64,000 bases of DNA from Octadecabacter algicola (GTDB lineage Bacteria > Pseudomonadota > Alphaproteobacteria > Rhodobacterales > Rhodobacteraceae): assembly GCF_021532625.1 (NCBI RefSeq), contig NZ_JAKGAR010000001.1:744001-808000 (forward strand), written 5' to 3'. How positions within the stretch are numbered: position 1 is the stretch's first letter; each line of letters starts with the position of its first letter. A program made the translations under genes and the position numbers. This document shows positions 36,614 to 45,833 of the stretch, piece by piece. The notes below the pieces were generated by a model. The model was not told where the DNA came from, made no database searches, and saw only the letters and a list, made by a program, of their open reading frames with translations.

Positions 36614-36789
36614 TGCTTGCCCTTTCTATAAAGGTAGAAGCCGATTTTAACCGCGCCGTAGATCGCAGCAAAAACTAACGCATCCAAAACAGCGTCGCCG
36701 ATCTCTCTCGACCCGATCATGACGATAAAGCCGAAGTAGACGCAGGATGCGATCAAGATATTCGCAAACAAGGGCAACGCAGTCTGCAT
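36610..36789 (-). CDS. 59-residue membrane protein between sufB and ybjQ
   Basis: A frame of 59 codons from ATG (36787-36789) to TGA (36610-36612) encodes [19 protein letters not shown]... with two hydrophobic segments (about 5-26 and 33-54) and a basic end (RKGKQ). GTGGGG lies upstream as a ribosome site. It starts 3 bases after the sufB stop and its TGA overlaps the ybjQ ATG. The tight fit between two genes and the membrane-like composition argue that it is real. The function is unknown. Confidence 0.8.
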   Translation of the reverse strand: MQTALPLFANILIASCVYFGFIVMIGSREIGDAVLDALVFAAIYGAVKIGFYLYRKGKQ

Positions 36790-36792
36790 GAT

Positions 36793-38316
36793 TTACCCCA
36801 CAGAGCCTTCAAGGCTGATCGCGACCAGTGCCTGTGCTTCCATAGCGAATTCCATCGGCAGCGCTTGCAGCACTTCCTTTGCAAACCCGTTGACGATCAG
36901 CGCGACGGCCTCTTCTTCGTCCATGCCACGGCTGCGGCAGTAGAACATTTGATCATCGTCGATCTTTGATGTCGTCGCTTCGTGCTCTACGCGGGATGAG
37001 TTATTCTTCACCTCGATATACGGCACTGTATGTGCACCACACTTGTCACCGATCAACAGGCTGTCGCATTGTGTGTAGTTGCGGCTGTCTTTGGCCTTCG
37101 GGTGCATGGACACGAGGCCACGGTAGGTGTTCTGCGCCTTACCCGCAGAGATGCCTTTGGACACGATGCGCGACTTGGTGTTCTTCCCAAGGTGCACCAT
37201 CTTTGTGCCTGTGTCGGCCTGCTGCATGTTGTTGGCAATCGCGATGGAGTAAAACTCGCCTTGGCTGTCGTCCCCACGCAGGATGCAAGACGGGTACTTC
37301 CATGTGACAGCAGAGCCTGTTTCAACTTGGGTCCACATCACCTTAGAGCGATCCCCACGACAATCGGCGCGTTTGGTTACAAAGTTATAGATACCGCCTT
37401 TGCCGTCTTCATCACCAGGGTACCAGTTCTGAACGGTGGAGTATTTCACCTCAGCGTCGTCCATGATCACAATCTCGACCACCGCGGCGTGCAACTGTGC
37501 CACGTCCCGCTTAGGGGCAGTACAGCCCTCAAGGTAGGACACATAGGCGCCCTCATCACAGATGATCAGCGTACGTTCGAACTGACCTGTGTTTTCGGCG
37601 TTAATGCGGAAATATGTGGACAGTTCCATCGGGCATTTGGTGCCCTTTGGAATGTAAACGAACGATCCGTCCGAGAACACGGCGCTATTGAGCGTCGCGT
37701 AGAAGTTGTCTTGTACCGGCACTACGGAGCCAAGGTACTGTTTAACCAGTTCAGGATGCTCGCGGATCGCTTCTGAGATGGAACAGAAGATCACGCCAGC
37801 CTTTTTCAGCTCGTCTTGGAACGTGGTCCCAACGGATACGGAATCAAACACCGCATCAACAGCAACTTTGCGCGGGGCGTCTGACATCTCTTCTGCGCCT
37901 TCAACACCAGCGAGGATCGCTTGCTCTTTCAACGGGATGCCCAGCTTGGCGTATGTTGCCAAGAGTTTGGGGTCTACCTCGTCCAAGGACTTTGGCTTTA
38001 CTTCCATGCTTTTGGGGCGTGCATAGTAATACTGGTCTTGGAAATCGATCTTTGGGTAATCGACCATTGCCCACTCAGGCTCTTCCATTTTGAGCCAACG
38101 GGCGTAGGCCGCCAGACGCCATTCAAGCATCCACTCAGGTTCTTCGTTCTTTTCCGAAATCAGGCGCACGATGTCTTCGGACAGACCAAGCGGCGCATAG
38201 TCGGTTTCGATATCCGTGTCCCAGCCATACTTATAGGTGCCAGACAGCGCGACAACCGCATCTACAGTTTCCTGATCGACGCCGTCTTTCACGTCTACTT
38301 TATCTTTCACATCCAT
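36793..38316 (-). CDS. sufB: Fe-S assembly scaffold subunit SufB
   Basis: A 507-residue SufB, the largest scaffold subunit, with family motifs [43 protein letters not shown] and [25 protein letters not shown]. The cysteine in EGCTAP accepts sulfur from the desulfurase. The ATG at 38316 has GAAGGAAG 8 bases upstream; the frame begins at a GTG at 38325. Confidence 0.96.
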   Translation of the reverse strand: MDVKDKVDVKDGVDQETVDAVVALSGTYKYGWDTDIETDYAPLGLSEDIVRLISEKNEEPEWMLEWRLAAYARWLKMEEPEWAMVDYPKIDFQDQYYYARPKSMEVKPKSLDEVDPKLLATYAKLGIPLKEQAILAGVEGAEEMSDAPRKVAVDAVFDSVSVGTTFQDELKKAGVIFCSISEAIREHPELVKQYLGSVVPVQDNFYATLNSAVFSDGSFVYIPKGTKCPMELSTYFRINAENTGQFERTLIICDEGAYVSYLEGCTAPKRDVAQLHAAVVEIVIMDDAEVKYSTVQNWYPGDEDGKGGIYNFVTKRADCRGDRSKVMWTQVETGSAVTWKYPSCILRGDDSQGEFYSIAIANNMQQADTGTKMVHLGKNTKSRIVSKGISAGKAQNTYRGLVSMHPKAKDSRNYTQCDSLLIGDKCGAHTVPYIEVKNNSSRVEHEATTSKIDDDQMFYCRSRGMDEEEAVALIVNGFAKEVLQALPMEFAMEAQALVAISLEGSVG

Positions 38317-38379
38317 CTGCTTCACTTCCTTCTATGCGCCACTCTTTCGCGTGTGGCGGGCATCGTTGCGACCAATCCG

Positions 38380-39426
38380 TTACCCGTGGCGGGCGCGGTG
38401 CTTGGCCAATCTGTCTGTCCAGACGTCAACAAATCGAGTGACGTCGTCTAATGTGTTTTCAGGGCCCAAAGACACCCTTATCGCGCTTGCAGCGTCAGTC
38501 TCACTATACCCCATGGCTTGCAAGACCCCGCTTGCCTTGACCTTACCGCTGGAACAGGCCGAACCCGCAGAAACGGCAATCCCCGCAAGATCCAAGCCCA
38601 TGACCTGACGTTCCCCCGTCCATCCCGGCGTGAGAAGGCAAGACGTGTTGGGCAAACGCTTCTGGTTATTTCCGACCAAAATAGTCTCCTTTGACGCAGC
38701 CTCAACCCCGTTTTCTAGAATAATTCTAAGTTTTTCGATACGGTCCCAAACTCCGTTCTCCAGATCCCGCATTGCAGCCACGATCGCAGCACCCATTCCC
38801 GCAATACCGATGATGTTTTCCGTGCCGGACCTGCGCCCCATCTCTTGGCCGCCACCGGTGATTTGTGCAGCGACATCCGTCCCTTGCGGGAAAACCAAGG
38901 CGCCAACACCTTTGGGACCTCCAAACTTATGGGCCGATAAGAACACCATACCTATGCCAGACCAAGAGAATGCAAACGGTAAGCGCCCTACCCCTTGCGT
39001 AATATCAGACACAGCCAGTCCTTTGGGCAGGTCTTGAACCACACCCGTCTCCGAATTGGCCCATTGCAGGACACTGGATTCGGGATTCGCAACCGTCACA
39101 CGGCCTGAACTATCAACGGGCAAGTCCGTTTCAATCCACCCCTTAAGCGCGTCATGCTCGACCTCTGCCCCATGCAGCCCACGCCCCTTACAGGCCAGCG
39201 CCGCAGCTTCGGTAGAACCGGACACAAAAACCACGTCCGCACCCGACGCACCGATTGCGTCAGCAACTTGCCCCCGAGCACGTTCCACTAGCGCCTTGGC
39301 CGCGCGCCCTTCGGCATGCACGGAACTCGGGTTACCAACCAAATCCATGGCGGCAATCATCGCGTCGCGCGCTTCACTGCGCACTGGCGTGGTCGCATTG
39401 TGGTCCAGATAAATACGGCCCATCAT
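38380..39426 (-). CDS. Cysteine desulfurase, NifS/IscS type
   Basis: A 348-residue group I aminotransferase-class desulfurase. It begins MGRIYLDHNATTPVRSEARDAM; the PLP lysine is in FLSAHKFGGPKGVGAL and the active cysteine is in SAGSACSSGKVKASGVL. Together with SufS it makes two desulfurases in one operon, as seen in other alphaproteobacterial suf clusters. Two tandem ATGs (39426 and 39423) follow AGGGAG; the first overlaps the upstream stop. Confidence 0.93.
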   Translation of the reverse strand: MMGRIYLDHNATTPVRSEARDAMIAAMDLVGNPSSVHAEGRAAKALVERARGQVADAIGASGADVVFVSGSTEAAALACKGRGLHGAEVEHDALKGWIETDLPVDSSGRVTVANPESSVLQWANSETGVVQDLPKGLAVSDITQGVGRLPFAFSWSGIGMVFLSAHKFGGPKGVGALVFPQGTDVAAQITGGGQEMGRRSGTENIIGIAGMGAAIVAAMRDLENGVWDRIEKLRIILENGVEAASKETILVGNNQKRLPNTSCLLTPGWTGERQVMGLDLAGIAVSAGSACSSGKVKASGVLQAMGYSETDAASAIRVSLGPENTLDDVTRFVDVWTDRLAKHRARHG

Positions 39427-39857
39427 GCCGTCTCCCTGAGATCGGCAATTTGATCTCGCAGATCAGCAGCCACATCGGCCCGCAACAAATAATACGACGC
39501 CGGAACGATCACGTGTTTCATTTCTTCACCCACGGCCCGCATCACCTGAAGCAGAATGCGACCGGGAACCTGTGCATACCCCGGAAAACGAATGGTCATC
39601 CTGTTGCGAATCCGACCAAGCCACGATTGCTCTGCATTCCAGCCACCGACCGCTTCATGTGATGCACGGGCCAAAAACACATGCAGTTCACCAAGGTTCA
39701 TTCCAGCAAGGGCCACACCCTCTATCCTGGCGCGCCGATGGGCGACACGCTCACTGGTCGAGCTCCATGTTGATAAGTCCTTAACCGGCGCATTCCCATC
39801 TGGGGCAATCACCGCATCGAGTTCTTGCAACCGAATAAGGGCTTTGATCTCGGTCAT
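39423..39857 (-). CDS. Hypothetical protein in the suf operon
   Basis: A 144-residue, mostly helical hydrophilic protein (MTEIKALIRLQELDAVI..., ending ADLRDQIADLRETA). I recognise no family. It is coupled on both sides: its ATG overlaps the iscR stop (ATGA) and its TGA overlaps the desulfurase start, which supports it as a genuine gene. Confidence 0.65.
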   Translation of the reverse strand: MTEIKALIRLQELDAVIAPDGNAPVKDLSTWSSTSERVAHRRARIEGVALAGMNLGELHVFLARASHEAVGGWNAEQSWLGRIRNRMTIRFPGYAQVPGRILLQVMRAVGEEMKHVIVPASYYLLRADVAADLRDQIADLRETA

Positions 39858-40312
39858 TCATCGACCACTTCGAACAAGTTGGGAACCGCGGGACAAGGCG
39901 CCAATCCGTTCTCAACAACATCGCTAAGCCGTGTCTGATGCAGGAACACGTAGACATGGGCGCTTAGTCCCTCCCACAAACGGTTGGTCATACTTTGCGC
40001 GCGTGATCCTGATGCTCCACCAGAGGCACCCGCCCCTTGATGCATAGCACTCACGGTCTCATCAACTGCCCCGAGAATATCAACCGCACGGATTTCCGAT
40101 GCAGGCTTGGCCAAACGGTACCCACCACCCGGCCCACGCACACTTTCGACCAGCCCCGCACGACGCAGCTTCACGAACAACTGCTCAAGATAGGGCAAAG
40201 ACACATCTTGCCGTTTCGACAATTCCCCAAGACTGACCAGCGTGTCAGCGGGCTGAAGCGCGATATCTGTCAAAGCGACCATCGCGTAGCGGCCTTTTGT
40301 ACTTAATTTCAT
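39854..40312 (-). CDS. iscR: Rrf2-family regulator IscR, single-cysteine form
   Basis: A 152-residue winged-helix regulator (MKLSTKGRYAMVALTDIALQ; VRGPGGGYRLAKP). E. coli IscR binds a 2Fe-2S cluster through three cysteines near residues 92-104; here that segment (MHQGAGASGGASGSRAQS) has none, and the only cysteine is Cys140. Rhodobacter sphaeroides IscR is known to bind a cluster with an atypical ligand set, so loss of function is not implied. It is the first gene of the suf operon. ATG 40312 is chosen over the frame start at 40327. Confidence 0.92.
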   Translation of the reverse strand: MKLSTKGRYAMVALTDIALQPADTLVSLGELSKRQDVSLPYLEQLFVKLRRAGLVESVRGPGGGYRLAKPASEIRAVDILGAVDETVSAMHQGAGASGGASGSRAQSMTNRLWEGLSAHVYVFLHQTRLSDVVENGLAPCPAVPNLFEVVDE

Positions 40313-40404
40313 AGCTTTCGCCCCCACTTCGGGTCGCGCAGGCGTTGACGTAGCCCCAGCACCCTATTAACTCAGTCAGACAACGCAGCCTCTAGGGCGT
40401 GCGA

Positions 40405-40421
40405 TTTAGAATCTTTCTAAG
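40405..40421. promoter_or_regulatory. Irr-type iron control box upstream of the suf operon
   Basis: TTTAGAA-TCT-TTCTAAG matches the Irr/ICE consensus TTTAGAA-N3-TTCTAAA at all but the last position. It lies 92 bases before the iscR ATG (minus strand) and 69 before the divergent hydrolase ATG (plus strand), so either or both may respond to Irr, the haem-sensing iron regulator of alphaproteobacteria. Confidence 0.75.
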
Positions 40422-40490
40422 GTGGTCGAGGGTTTTCGTCAAGAATGCCAATGACTCCAACGAAACCGAATTAGTAATGAACGGACTCCT

Positions 40491-41144
40491 ATGCCCGAAG
40501 TCATCTTCCCTGGCCCAGAAGGCCGCCTCGAAGGCCGCTACCACCCACAAAAAGAACGCGACGCACCGATCGCCATCGTGCTTCACCCGCATCCGCAGTT
40601 CGGCGGAACGATGAACAACAAGGTCGTCTACAACCTGCACTACGCGTTTTACAACATGGGCTTTACCGTTTTGCGGTTTAACTTCCGTGGTGTTGGTCGC
40701 TCGCAAGGTGAATATGATCAAGGCGTTGGTGAATTGTCTGATGCGGCATCCGCATTGGATTACCTCCAGTCCATGAACAACAATTCCAAGCACTGCTGGG
40801 TCGCTGGGTTCAGTTTTGGTGCGTGGATCGGGATGCAGTTGTTGATGCGTCGCCCAGAGATCACAGGTTTCATCTCTGTGTCTCCGCCTGCGAACATGTA
40901 TGACTTCAGCTTCCTTGCTCCTTGCCCATCTTCTGGTCTGATCATCAACGGCGCGGCGGACCGTGTGGCACCTCCTGCGGATACTGTGAACCTCGTGAAT
41001 AAACTGCACGAACAAAAGGGTATCACCATTACGCACGACGAAGTCCCCGGTGCAGGCCATTTCTTTGAAGATCCGCACATGGATCCGATGATTGAAACGG
41101 TCCAAGGTTACGTGAAACAACGCCTGACAGAGAATACCCGCTGA
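40491..41144 (+). CDS. Alpha/beta hydrolase
   Basis: A 217-residue serine hydrolase fold. Nucleophile Ser is in VAGFSFGAWIG, the Asp in INGAADRVAPP and the His in PGAGHFFEDPH; the N-terminal HPHPQFGGTMNNKVV is typical of this soluble family. The substrate is unknown. It is divergent from iscR across the Irr-type box and is coupled (ATG overlap) to the next small gene. Confidence 0.9.
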   Translation: MPEVIFPGPEGRLEGRYHPQKERDAPIAIVLHPHPQFGGTMNNKVVYNLHYAFYNMGFTVLRFNFRGVGRSQGEYDQGVGELSDAASALDYLQSMNNNSKHCWVAGFSFGAWIGMQLLMRRPEITGFISVSPPANMYDFSFLAPCPSSGLIINGAADRVAPPADTVNLVNKLHEQKGITITHDEVPGAGHFFEDPHMDPMIETVQGYVKQRLTENTR

Positions 41145-41383
41145 TGTCTGACACCGTAACCAAACTGGCGGCCAAGCTTGCCGAAGATGTTGTCGAAGTC
41201 CAAGATGCGACAGGCGAGAGCCGTTTGTTCATCGAACTTGGCGCAGTCATCGGTTCAGCGTCGCAAACCCTTGAAGAAGCGTTCATGACCGAAGTGCGTA
41301 TCCGCTTGGCCGAGCGCGTGGCTCGCAAGTATCTAGACAACAAAATTGCCGAGCTTTCGGCAAAAGCGACGAGCCAGACCTAG
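41144..41383 (+). CDS. Small hypothetical helical protein
   Basis: A 79-residue, charged, probably all-helical protein (MSDTVTKLAAKLAEDVVEVQ... IRLAERVARKYLDNKIAEL). No family recognised. Its ATG starts at the last base of the hydrolase stop (TGATG), so it is read as part of the same operon. Confidence 0.75.
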   Translation: MSDTVTKLAAKLAEDVVEVQDATGESRLFIELGAVIGSASQTLEEAFMTEVRIRLAERVARKYLDNKIAELSAKATSQT

Positions 41384-41393
41384 CACCCGAGAC

Positions 41394-41834
41394 ATGCAAA
41401 CAGCTGACCTTGTTCTTATCCCGCTTCTTGATAGCCAACATGCATTGGCCCAGATTGCGCGGGTAGAGAACGGGTTGGCGTTGCTGTTCTTTACGGATCA
41501 GGTTGCCACGCCCCGCAGCAAACCCCATGCGATTGCGGGTGAGGACGTGATTGCGGCGCTTTGCATTCCGGTCGCCGATTTGCCCTCCGACATCTGGCCC
41601 ATTATCGGATATGAGGCCGTGCCGCGTATTGCGCCCTATCACGACACAGCTCTCGACCGATTGGACATCGTTGACGCAACGCACATCGAAGCCTTTGTGA
41701 ACGCCGTACAGGGGCTTTACCCGTGGGACGGTTTTCCTGATCCTGACTACTTCACGCTGATGCTGCGTGATGAAAACACGCTCCCGGTTCGTGCCCGCAT
41801 GACGGCTGATTTCCCAAAACCCGAAAGCCCCTAA
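41394..41834 (+). CDS. Hypothetical protein
   Basis: A 146-residue soluble protein starting MQTADLVLIPLLDSQHALAQI. The frame is open from 41346 but that part overlaps the previous gene, so ATG 41394 is used. The sequence (GLALLFFTDQVATPRSK..., YPWDGFPDPDYFTLMLRDE) belongs to no family I can name. Its stop is directly followed by the ATG of the tandem-HD gene. Confidence 0.75.
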   Translation: MQTADLVLIPLLDSQHALAQIARVENGLALLFFTDQVATPRSKPHAIAGEDVIAALCIPVADLPSDIWPIIGYEAVPRIAPYHDTALDRLDIVDATHIEAFVNAVQGLYPWDGFPDPDYFTLMLRDENTLPVRARMTADFPKPESP

Positions 41835-42986
41835 ATGCAGGATCGCATCGCAGCGCAACTCGACTTCTTGATTGAGGCCGACAAGCTAAAATCCGTAACC
41901 CGTGCTAACGTGCTAGCCGACGGTTCGCGCATGGAAAACACCGCTGAACACTCATGGCATGTTTGCCTCTGGGCGCTGATCTTTGCGGATCAATCAGGCG
42001 GCGCAAACATTCCACGCGTTATCCAGATGTTGCTGCTGCATGACCTGATCGAGATTGATGCTGGCGATCATCCGATCCACTTACCCCATAATGCCGATGA
42101 CGTCCGCAAAGCCGAAACCGCTGCCGCTGATCGGCTCTATGCCCTGCTGCCAGATGATCAGGCCATCGCCTACCGTTTGCTTTGGGATGAATTTGAAGCT
42201 GGTAAGACTACAGATGCACATTACGCGCGGATGATCGACAAAGCCGCGCCCATGTTTCTTGAGCTTTCAAACCCCGGCCTTGGCCCGACGGAACGCGATA
42301 TTTTACACGCCATCCAAGACACGGGGCGTTTTGCTGATCTGAAAAACGACTGGCCAGACGCGTACCACCACGCCTCTAACCTTCTGAACAAACGAAGCCT
42401 TATGCCGCTTGAGCCCTTTGCATCGCGGCTGCGGTTTGTGATGGAAGCGGATCAGCTTAAGTCGGTACTGCGTGGAACAACACTTTGCGATGGCTCACGG
42501 CACGAAAACTCTGGCGAGCATAGCTGGCACATCATGCTTTGGGCGATGACGCTCGACGAACACAGCCACGCCCCCGTCCAATTGGATGTAGTATTGATGA
42601 TGTTGCTGTTGCATGACCTCGTTGAGATCGACGCAGGCGACAACCCGATCCACGGAGACTATGATGTCGCCGCTGTCGAGGCACAGGAACAATTGGCTGC
42701 AGACAGGCTGTTCGGCATGTTGCCACCCACGCAGCGGGATCAGTGCCGCGCTGTTTGGGAAGAATTCGAAGCCGCAAACAGCACAGATGCCATTTTCGCC
42801 AAGTCTTTGGACCGCGCTCAACCGCTTGTGTGTAACTTGGAATCCGGCGGCGGGTCTTGGCGGGACTACAACGTCACGCGCGAGCAATTGGAAACCCGCG
42901 TTGCAGTTAAAGTGAAGCGTGGCGCCCCCGCGGTTTGGGACGCCATTGCCCCCCGTATTGATGCTTGGTTTTCCGCCAACACCTAA
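41835..42986 (+). CDS. Tandem HD-domain phosphohydrolase (YfbR/HDDC2-like, duplicated)
   Basis: A 383-residue protein made of two copies of an HD domain (about 1-190 and 195-383). Both retain the metal-binding residues: copy 1 has ENTAEHSWH and MLLLHDLIEIDAGDHPIH; copy 2 has ENSGEHSWH and MLLLHDLVEIDAGDNPIH. Single-domain relatives such as YfbR are 5'-deoxynucleotidases of about 190 residues that act as dimers, so this looks like a covalent dimer formed by internal duplication. Nucleotide turnover is a likely role but is not proved by sequence. Confidence 0.88.
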   Translation: MQDRIAAQLDFLIEADKLKSVTRANVLADGSRMENTAEHSWHVCLWALIFADQSGGANIPRVIQMLLLHDLIEIDAGDHPIHLPHNADDVRKAETAAADRLYALLPDDQAIAYRLLWDEFEAGKTTDAHYARMIDKAAPMFLELSNPGLGPTERDILHAIQDTGRFADLKNDWPDAYHHASNLLNKRSLMPLEPFASRLRFVMEADQLKSVLRGTTLCDGSRHENSGEHSWHIMLWAMTLDEHSHAPVQLDVVLMMLLLHDLVEIDAGDNPIHGDYDVAAVEAQEQLAADRLFGMLPPTQRDQCRAVWEEFEAANSTDAIFAKSLDRAQPLVCNLESGGGSWRDYNVTREQLETRVAVKVKRGAPAVWDAIAPRIDAWFSANT

Positions 42987-43110
42987 GAAAGGCATGGGAT
43001 TGGGTGACAGTTTCCAGTAATTCCCCTTGCCAAATTGGGCCACCGGCAAGACTGTATTAACAAAGGTCGCATAGCCGCGGTCTTAGCGTCATGCTCCACA
43101 TCGTTATTTA

Positions 43111-43128
43111 TGTATACAATTGCATACA
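43111..43128. promoter_or_regulatory. 18-bp near-palindrome upstream of icd
   Basis: TGTATACAATTGCATACA is symmetric except for one mismatched pair and lies 69 bases before the icd start. Such TGTATAC-type sites are common for GntR-family regulators. The regulator here is unknown. Confidence 0.5.
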
Positions 43129-43196
43129 GGCCTTTTCACCAGCGCTAACACGCGCTATCCAGTTACCAAATTCGCACCAGTATTAGGATATCCCCC

Positions 43197-44411
43197 ATGG
43201 ATAAGATCAAAGTAGCCAATCCAATCGTTGAGATGGACGGCGACGAAATGACTCGCATCATCTGGAAGTTCATCAAAGATAAGCTGATCCTGCCCTATCT
43301 CGATCTTGATCTGCTGTATTACGATCTTGGAATGGAAAGCCGCGATGCAACGGATGACCAGATCACCATCGATGCTGCAGAAAAAACAAAAGAAGTCGGC
43401 GTCGCTGTCAAATGTGCCACGATCACGCCTGACGAAGGCCGCGTCGAAGAGTTTGGCCTTAAGAAGATGTGGAAATCACCGAACGGGACGATCCGCAACA
43501 TTCTTGGCGGCACGATCTTCCGCGAACCTATCATCTGTTCCAACGTACCACGCCTTGTTCCCGGTTGGACCCAGCCGATTGTGATTGGCCGTCACGCTTA
43601 TGGCGATCAGTACAAGGCCACGGACATGAAATTCCCTGGACCAGGTAAGCTGACCATGAAATTCGTCGGTGAAGACGGCACCGTCGTTGAAGAAGACGTC
43701 TTTGATGCACCGTCCTCAGGTGTCTACATGGCGATGTACAACCTTGATAAGTCTATCGAAGATTTCGCCCGTGCGTCGTTTGAATATGGCCTTAAACGCA
43801 ATTTCCCAGTCTATCTGTCGACCAAAAATACGATCCTGAAACAGTATGACGGCCAGTTCATGCTCACGTTCCAGCGCATCTATGACGAAGAATACAAAAC
43901 CCAGTTCGAAGACGCTGGTCTTTGGTACGAACACCGCTTGATTGACGACATGGTTGCATCCGCCATGAAATGGTCCGGTGGCTATGTTTGGGCCTGTAAA
44001 AACTATGATGGTGACGTTCAGTCTGACACCGTTGCGCAGGGTTTTGGTTCACTTGGTTTGATGACATCCCAGTTGATGACACCAGACGGCAAGATCGTTG
44101 AATCCGAAGCGGCACACGGTACCGTAACTCGCCACTACCGCCAGCACCAAAAGGGCGAAGCAACCTCAACCAACTCAATCGCGTCTATCTTTGCGTGGAC
44201 AGGTGGCCTGCGTCACCGTGCGAAACTCGACGGTAATGACGCGTTGATGAACTTTGCAGAAACGCTGGAAAAGGTCATCGTGGATACAGTCGAATCTGGC
44301 TCCATGACCAAAGACTTGGCGCTGCTGGTTGGTCCAAACCAATCTTGGCTGACCACTGAAGGGTTCCTTGAAAAAATTGATGAGAACCTGCAGGCCGCCC
44401 TCGCGGCATAA
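43197..44411 (+). CDS. icd: NADP-dependent isocitrate dehydrogenase
   Basis: A 404-residue IDH of the eukaryote-like subfamily (type II NADP-IDH), starting [23 protein letters not shown]. The substrate-binding segment is [19 protein letters not shown], with [24 protein letters not shown], the metal aspartates in the DDMVA region, and [12 protein letters not shown]. It converts isocitrate to 2-oxoglutarate in the TCA cycle. AGGATAT precedes the ATG. It is monocistronic, with a terminator after it and an upstream palindrome. Confidence 0.97.
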   Translation: MDKIKVANPIVEMDGDEMTRIIWKFIKDKLILPYLDLDLLYYDLGMESRDATDDQITIDAAEKTKEVGVAVKCATITPDEGRVEEFGLKKMWKSPNGTIRNILGGTIFREPIICSNVPRLVPGWTQPIVIGRHAYGDQYKATDMKFPGPGKLTMKFVGEDGTVVEEDVFDAPSSGVYMAMYNLDKSIEDFARASFEYGLKRNFPVYLSTKNTILKQYDGQFMLTFQRIYDEEYKTQFEDAGLWYEHRLIDDMVASAMKWSGGYVWACKNYDGDVQSDTVAQGFGSLGLMTSQLMTPDGKIVESEAAHGTVTRHYRQHQKGEATSTNSIASIFAWTGGLRHRAKLDGNDALMNFAETLEKVIVDTVESGSMTKDLALLVGPNQSWLTTEGFLEKIDENLQAALAA

Positions 44412-44434
44412 GGCGACACAGATTGATGAAATTT

Positions 44435-44465
44435 TGGGCTACCCGCTTGGGTAGCCCATTTTTTA
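44435..44465 (+). terminator. Intrinsic terminator of icd
   Basis: A perfect 10-bp stem (TGGGCTACCC / GGGTAGCCCA) with loop GCTT is followed by seven T. Confidence 0.9.
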
Positions 44466-44522
44466 TGGCCAACCGCATTCAAGAAACTTGAAAGGTCAGC
44501 ATTACTGCCATAACATTCCTGT

Positions 44523-45134
44523 ATGGCAACCCAAACAGCAGTTCCTCACCACACGACACTCGACGATGCACAGGGCCTCGCGCTTGGAGTGTTCCTGTCC
44601 AGCCTTGGCGTGCATGTTCTGGCGCATCTTGGGCTGGTCACGGGCCAAACTGCGGGTCTCGCTGTGTTGTTCGCCTACGCGACGGGTCTGTCGTTTGGTG
44701 CTGCTTTCTTTTTGGTCAACTTGCCCTTTTACGTGATTGCGTACCGAAGGCTAGGCGCTTCTTTTACAATAAAATCAATTACCTGCGTTACGTCTCTTTC
44801 GATTATTGTGGAAATGCTGCCGCAGATTTTTCCGTTGGGACCCATTCATCCCGCTATGGGCGCCGTGACCTTTGGCGCTCTCACGGGGCTCGGGCTTTTG
44901 GCAGTGTTTCGCCACAACGGCAGCTTGGGCGGCGTTGGGGTTTTGGCGCTTCTCGCGCAGGATCACTGGGGGCTCAAAGCGGGATATGTACAACTGGCAA
45001 CAGACGCCGCGATCTTTGCTATCGCATGGTTAATCTTCCCCACATCGATCATTGTCTGGTCTCTTTTGGGCGCAGTCGTCCTTAACCTCGTTATCCTTCT
45101 CAACCATCGCCGCGATCGCTACATCGCGATCTAA
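44523..45134 (+). CDS. YitT-family membrane protein (copy 1)
   Basis: A 203-residue protein with about five or six spans and family motifs LGLVTGQTAGLAVLFAYATG, FFLVNLPFYVIAY and the C-terminal NHRRDRYI. It lacks the cytoplasmic DUF2179 domain of the larger Bacillus members. The function is unknown. It is followed at 58 bases by a paralogue. Confidence 0.88.
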   Translation: MATQTAVPHHTTLDDAQGLALGVFLSSLGVHVLAHLGLVTGQTAGLAVLFAYATGLSFGAAFFLVNLPFYVIAYRRLGASFTIKSITCVTSLSIIVEMLPQIFPLGPIHPAMGAVTFGALTGLGLLAVFRHNGSLGGVGVLALLAQDHWGLKAGYVQLATDAAIFAIAWLIFPTSIIVWSLLGAVVLNLVILLNHRRDRYIAI

Positions 45135-45192
45135 CTCACTATCGGCCTTCTTTTTGATAGACAGCCCGAAATCGGACCGATACCCAATTTTC

Positions 45193-45822
45193 ATGGCAAA
45201 CACTCAAAACATCCCACCAAAGAATCGCCCGCGTAGGCACACCCTTCTTGAAGACGTTCAAGGCTTGGTAACCGGTACGGGCATGGCCGCGACGGGCCTT
45301 GTGATCCTGACCCATCTAGGGTTAGTGACAGGACAGACTGCTGGACTTGCAATGCTTCTGTCTTATGTGACGGGCTATTCGTTTGCGCTGACGTTCTTTC
45401 TGGTGAACCTTCCGTTTTATTGGCTTGGTTACAAAAGAATTGGGCCGCGATTTGTTGTCAAAACACTGATCTCTGTGATTCTTGTTTCTGTCTTTTCCAT
45501 ATATTTTCCTATGCTTATGACATTCGAGACGCTCAATCCGTTCTATGGCGTGGCCCTATTCGGCGTGCTGACGGGGGCTGGGTTGCTTGCGATTTTCCGT
45601 CATGGCGCCTCATTAGGCGGCGTCGGCATTCTGGCGCTGTATATTCAAGAAAGCACAGGCTTTCGCGCGGGGTATACGCAACTGCTGTTTGATGCCTGCA
45701 TCTTTGGCGCAGCCTTCTTTATCCTAGAACCAAACGCCGTCCTGCTATCGATGCTTGGCGCGTTTATCGTCAATATGATCATTACGTTTAACCACCGCAA
45801 AGACTGGTATGTCGCCACTTAA
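45193..45822 (+). CDS. YitT-family membrane protein (copy 2)
   Basis: A 209-residue paralogue of the preceding gene, sharing HLGLVTGQTAGLAMLLSYVTG, FFLVNLPFYWLGYKR, LLAIFRHGASLGGVGILAL and the end FNHRKDWYVAT. The tandem arrangement indicates a local duplication that has diverged. ATG 45193 is used; the frame extends to 45052 inside copy 1. The function is unknown. Confidence 0.88.
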   Translation: MANTQNIPPKNRPRRHTLLEDVQGLVTGTGMAATGLVILTHLGLVTGQTAGLAMLLSYVTGYSFALTFFLVNLPFYWLGYKRIGPRFVVKTLISVILVSVFSIYFPMLMTFETLNPFYGVALFGVLTGAGLLAIFRHGASLGGVGILALYIQESTGFRAGYTQLLFDACIFGAAFFILEPNAVLLSMLGAFIVNMIITFNHRKDWYVAT

Positions 45823-45833
45823 AGGATGCTCCA

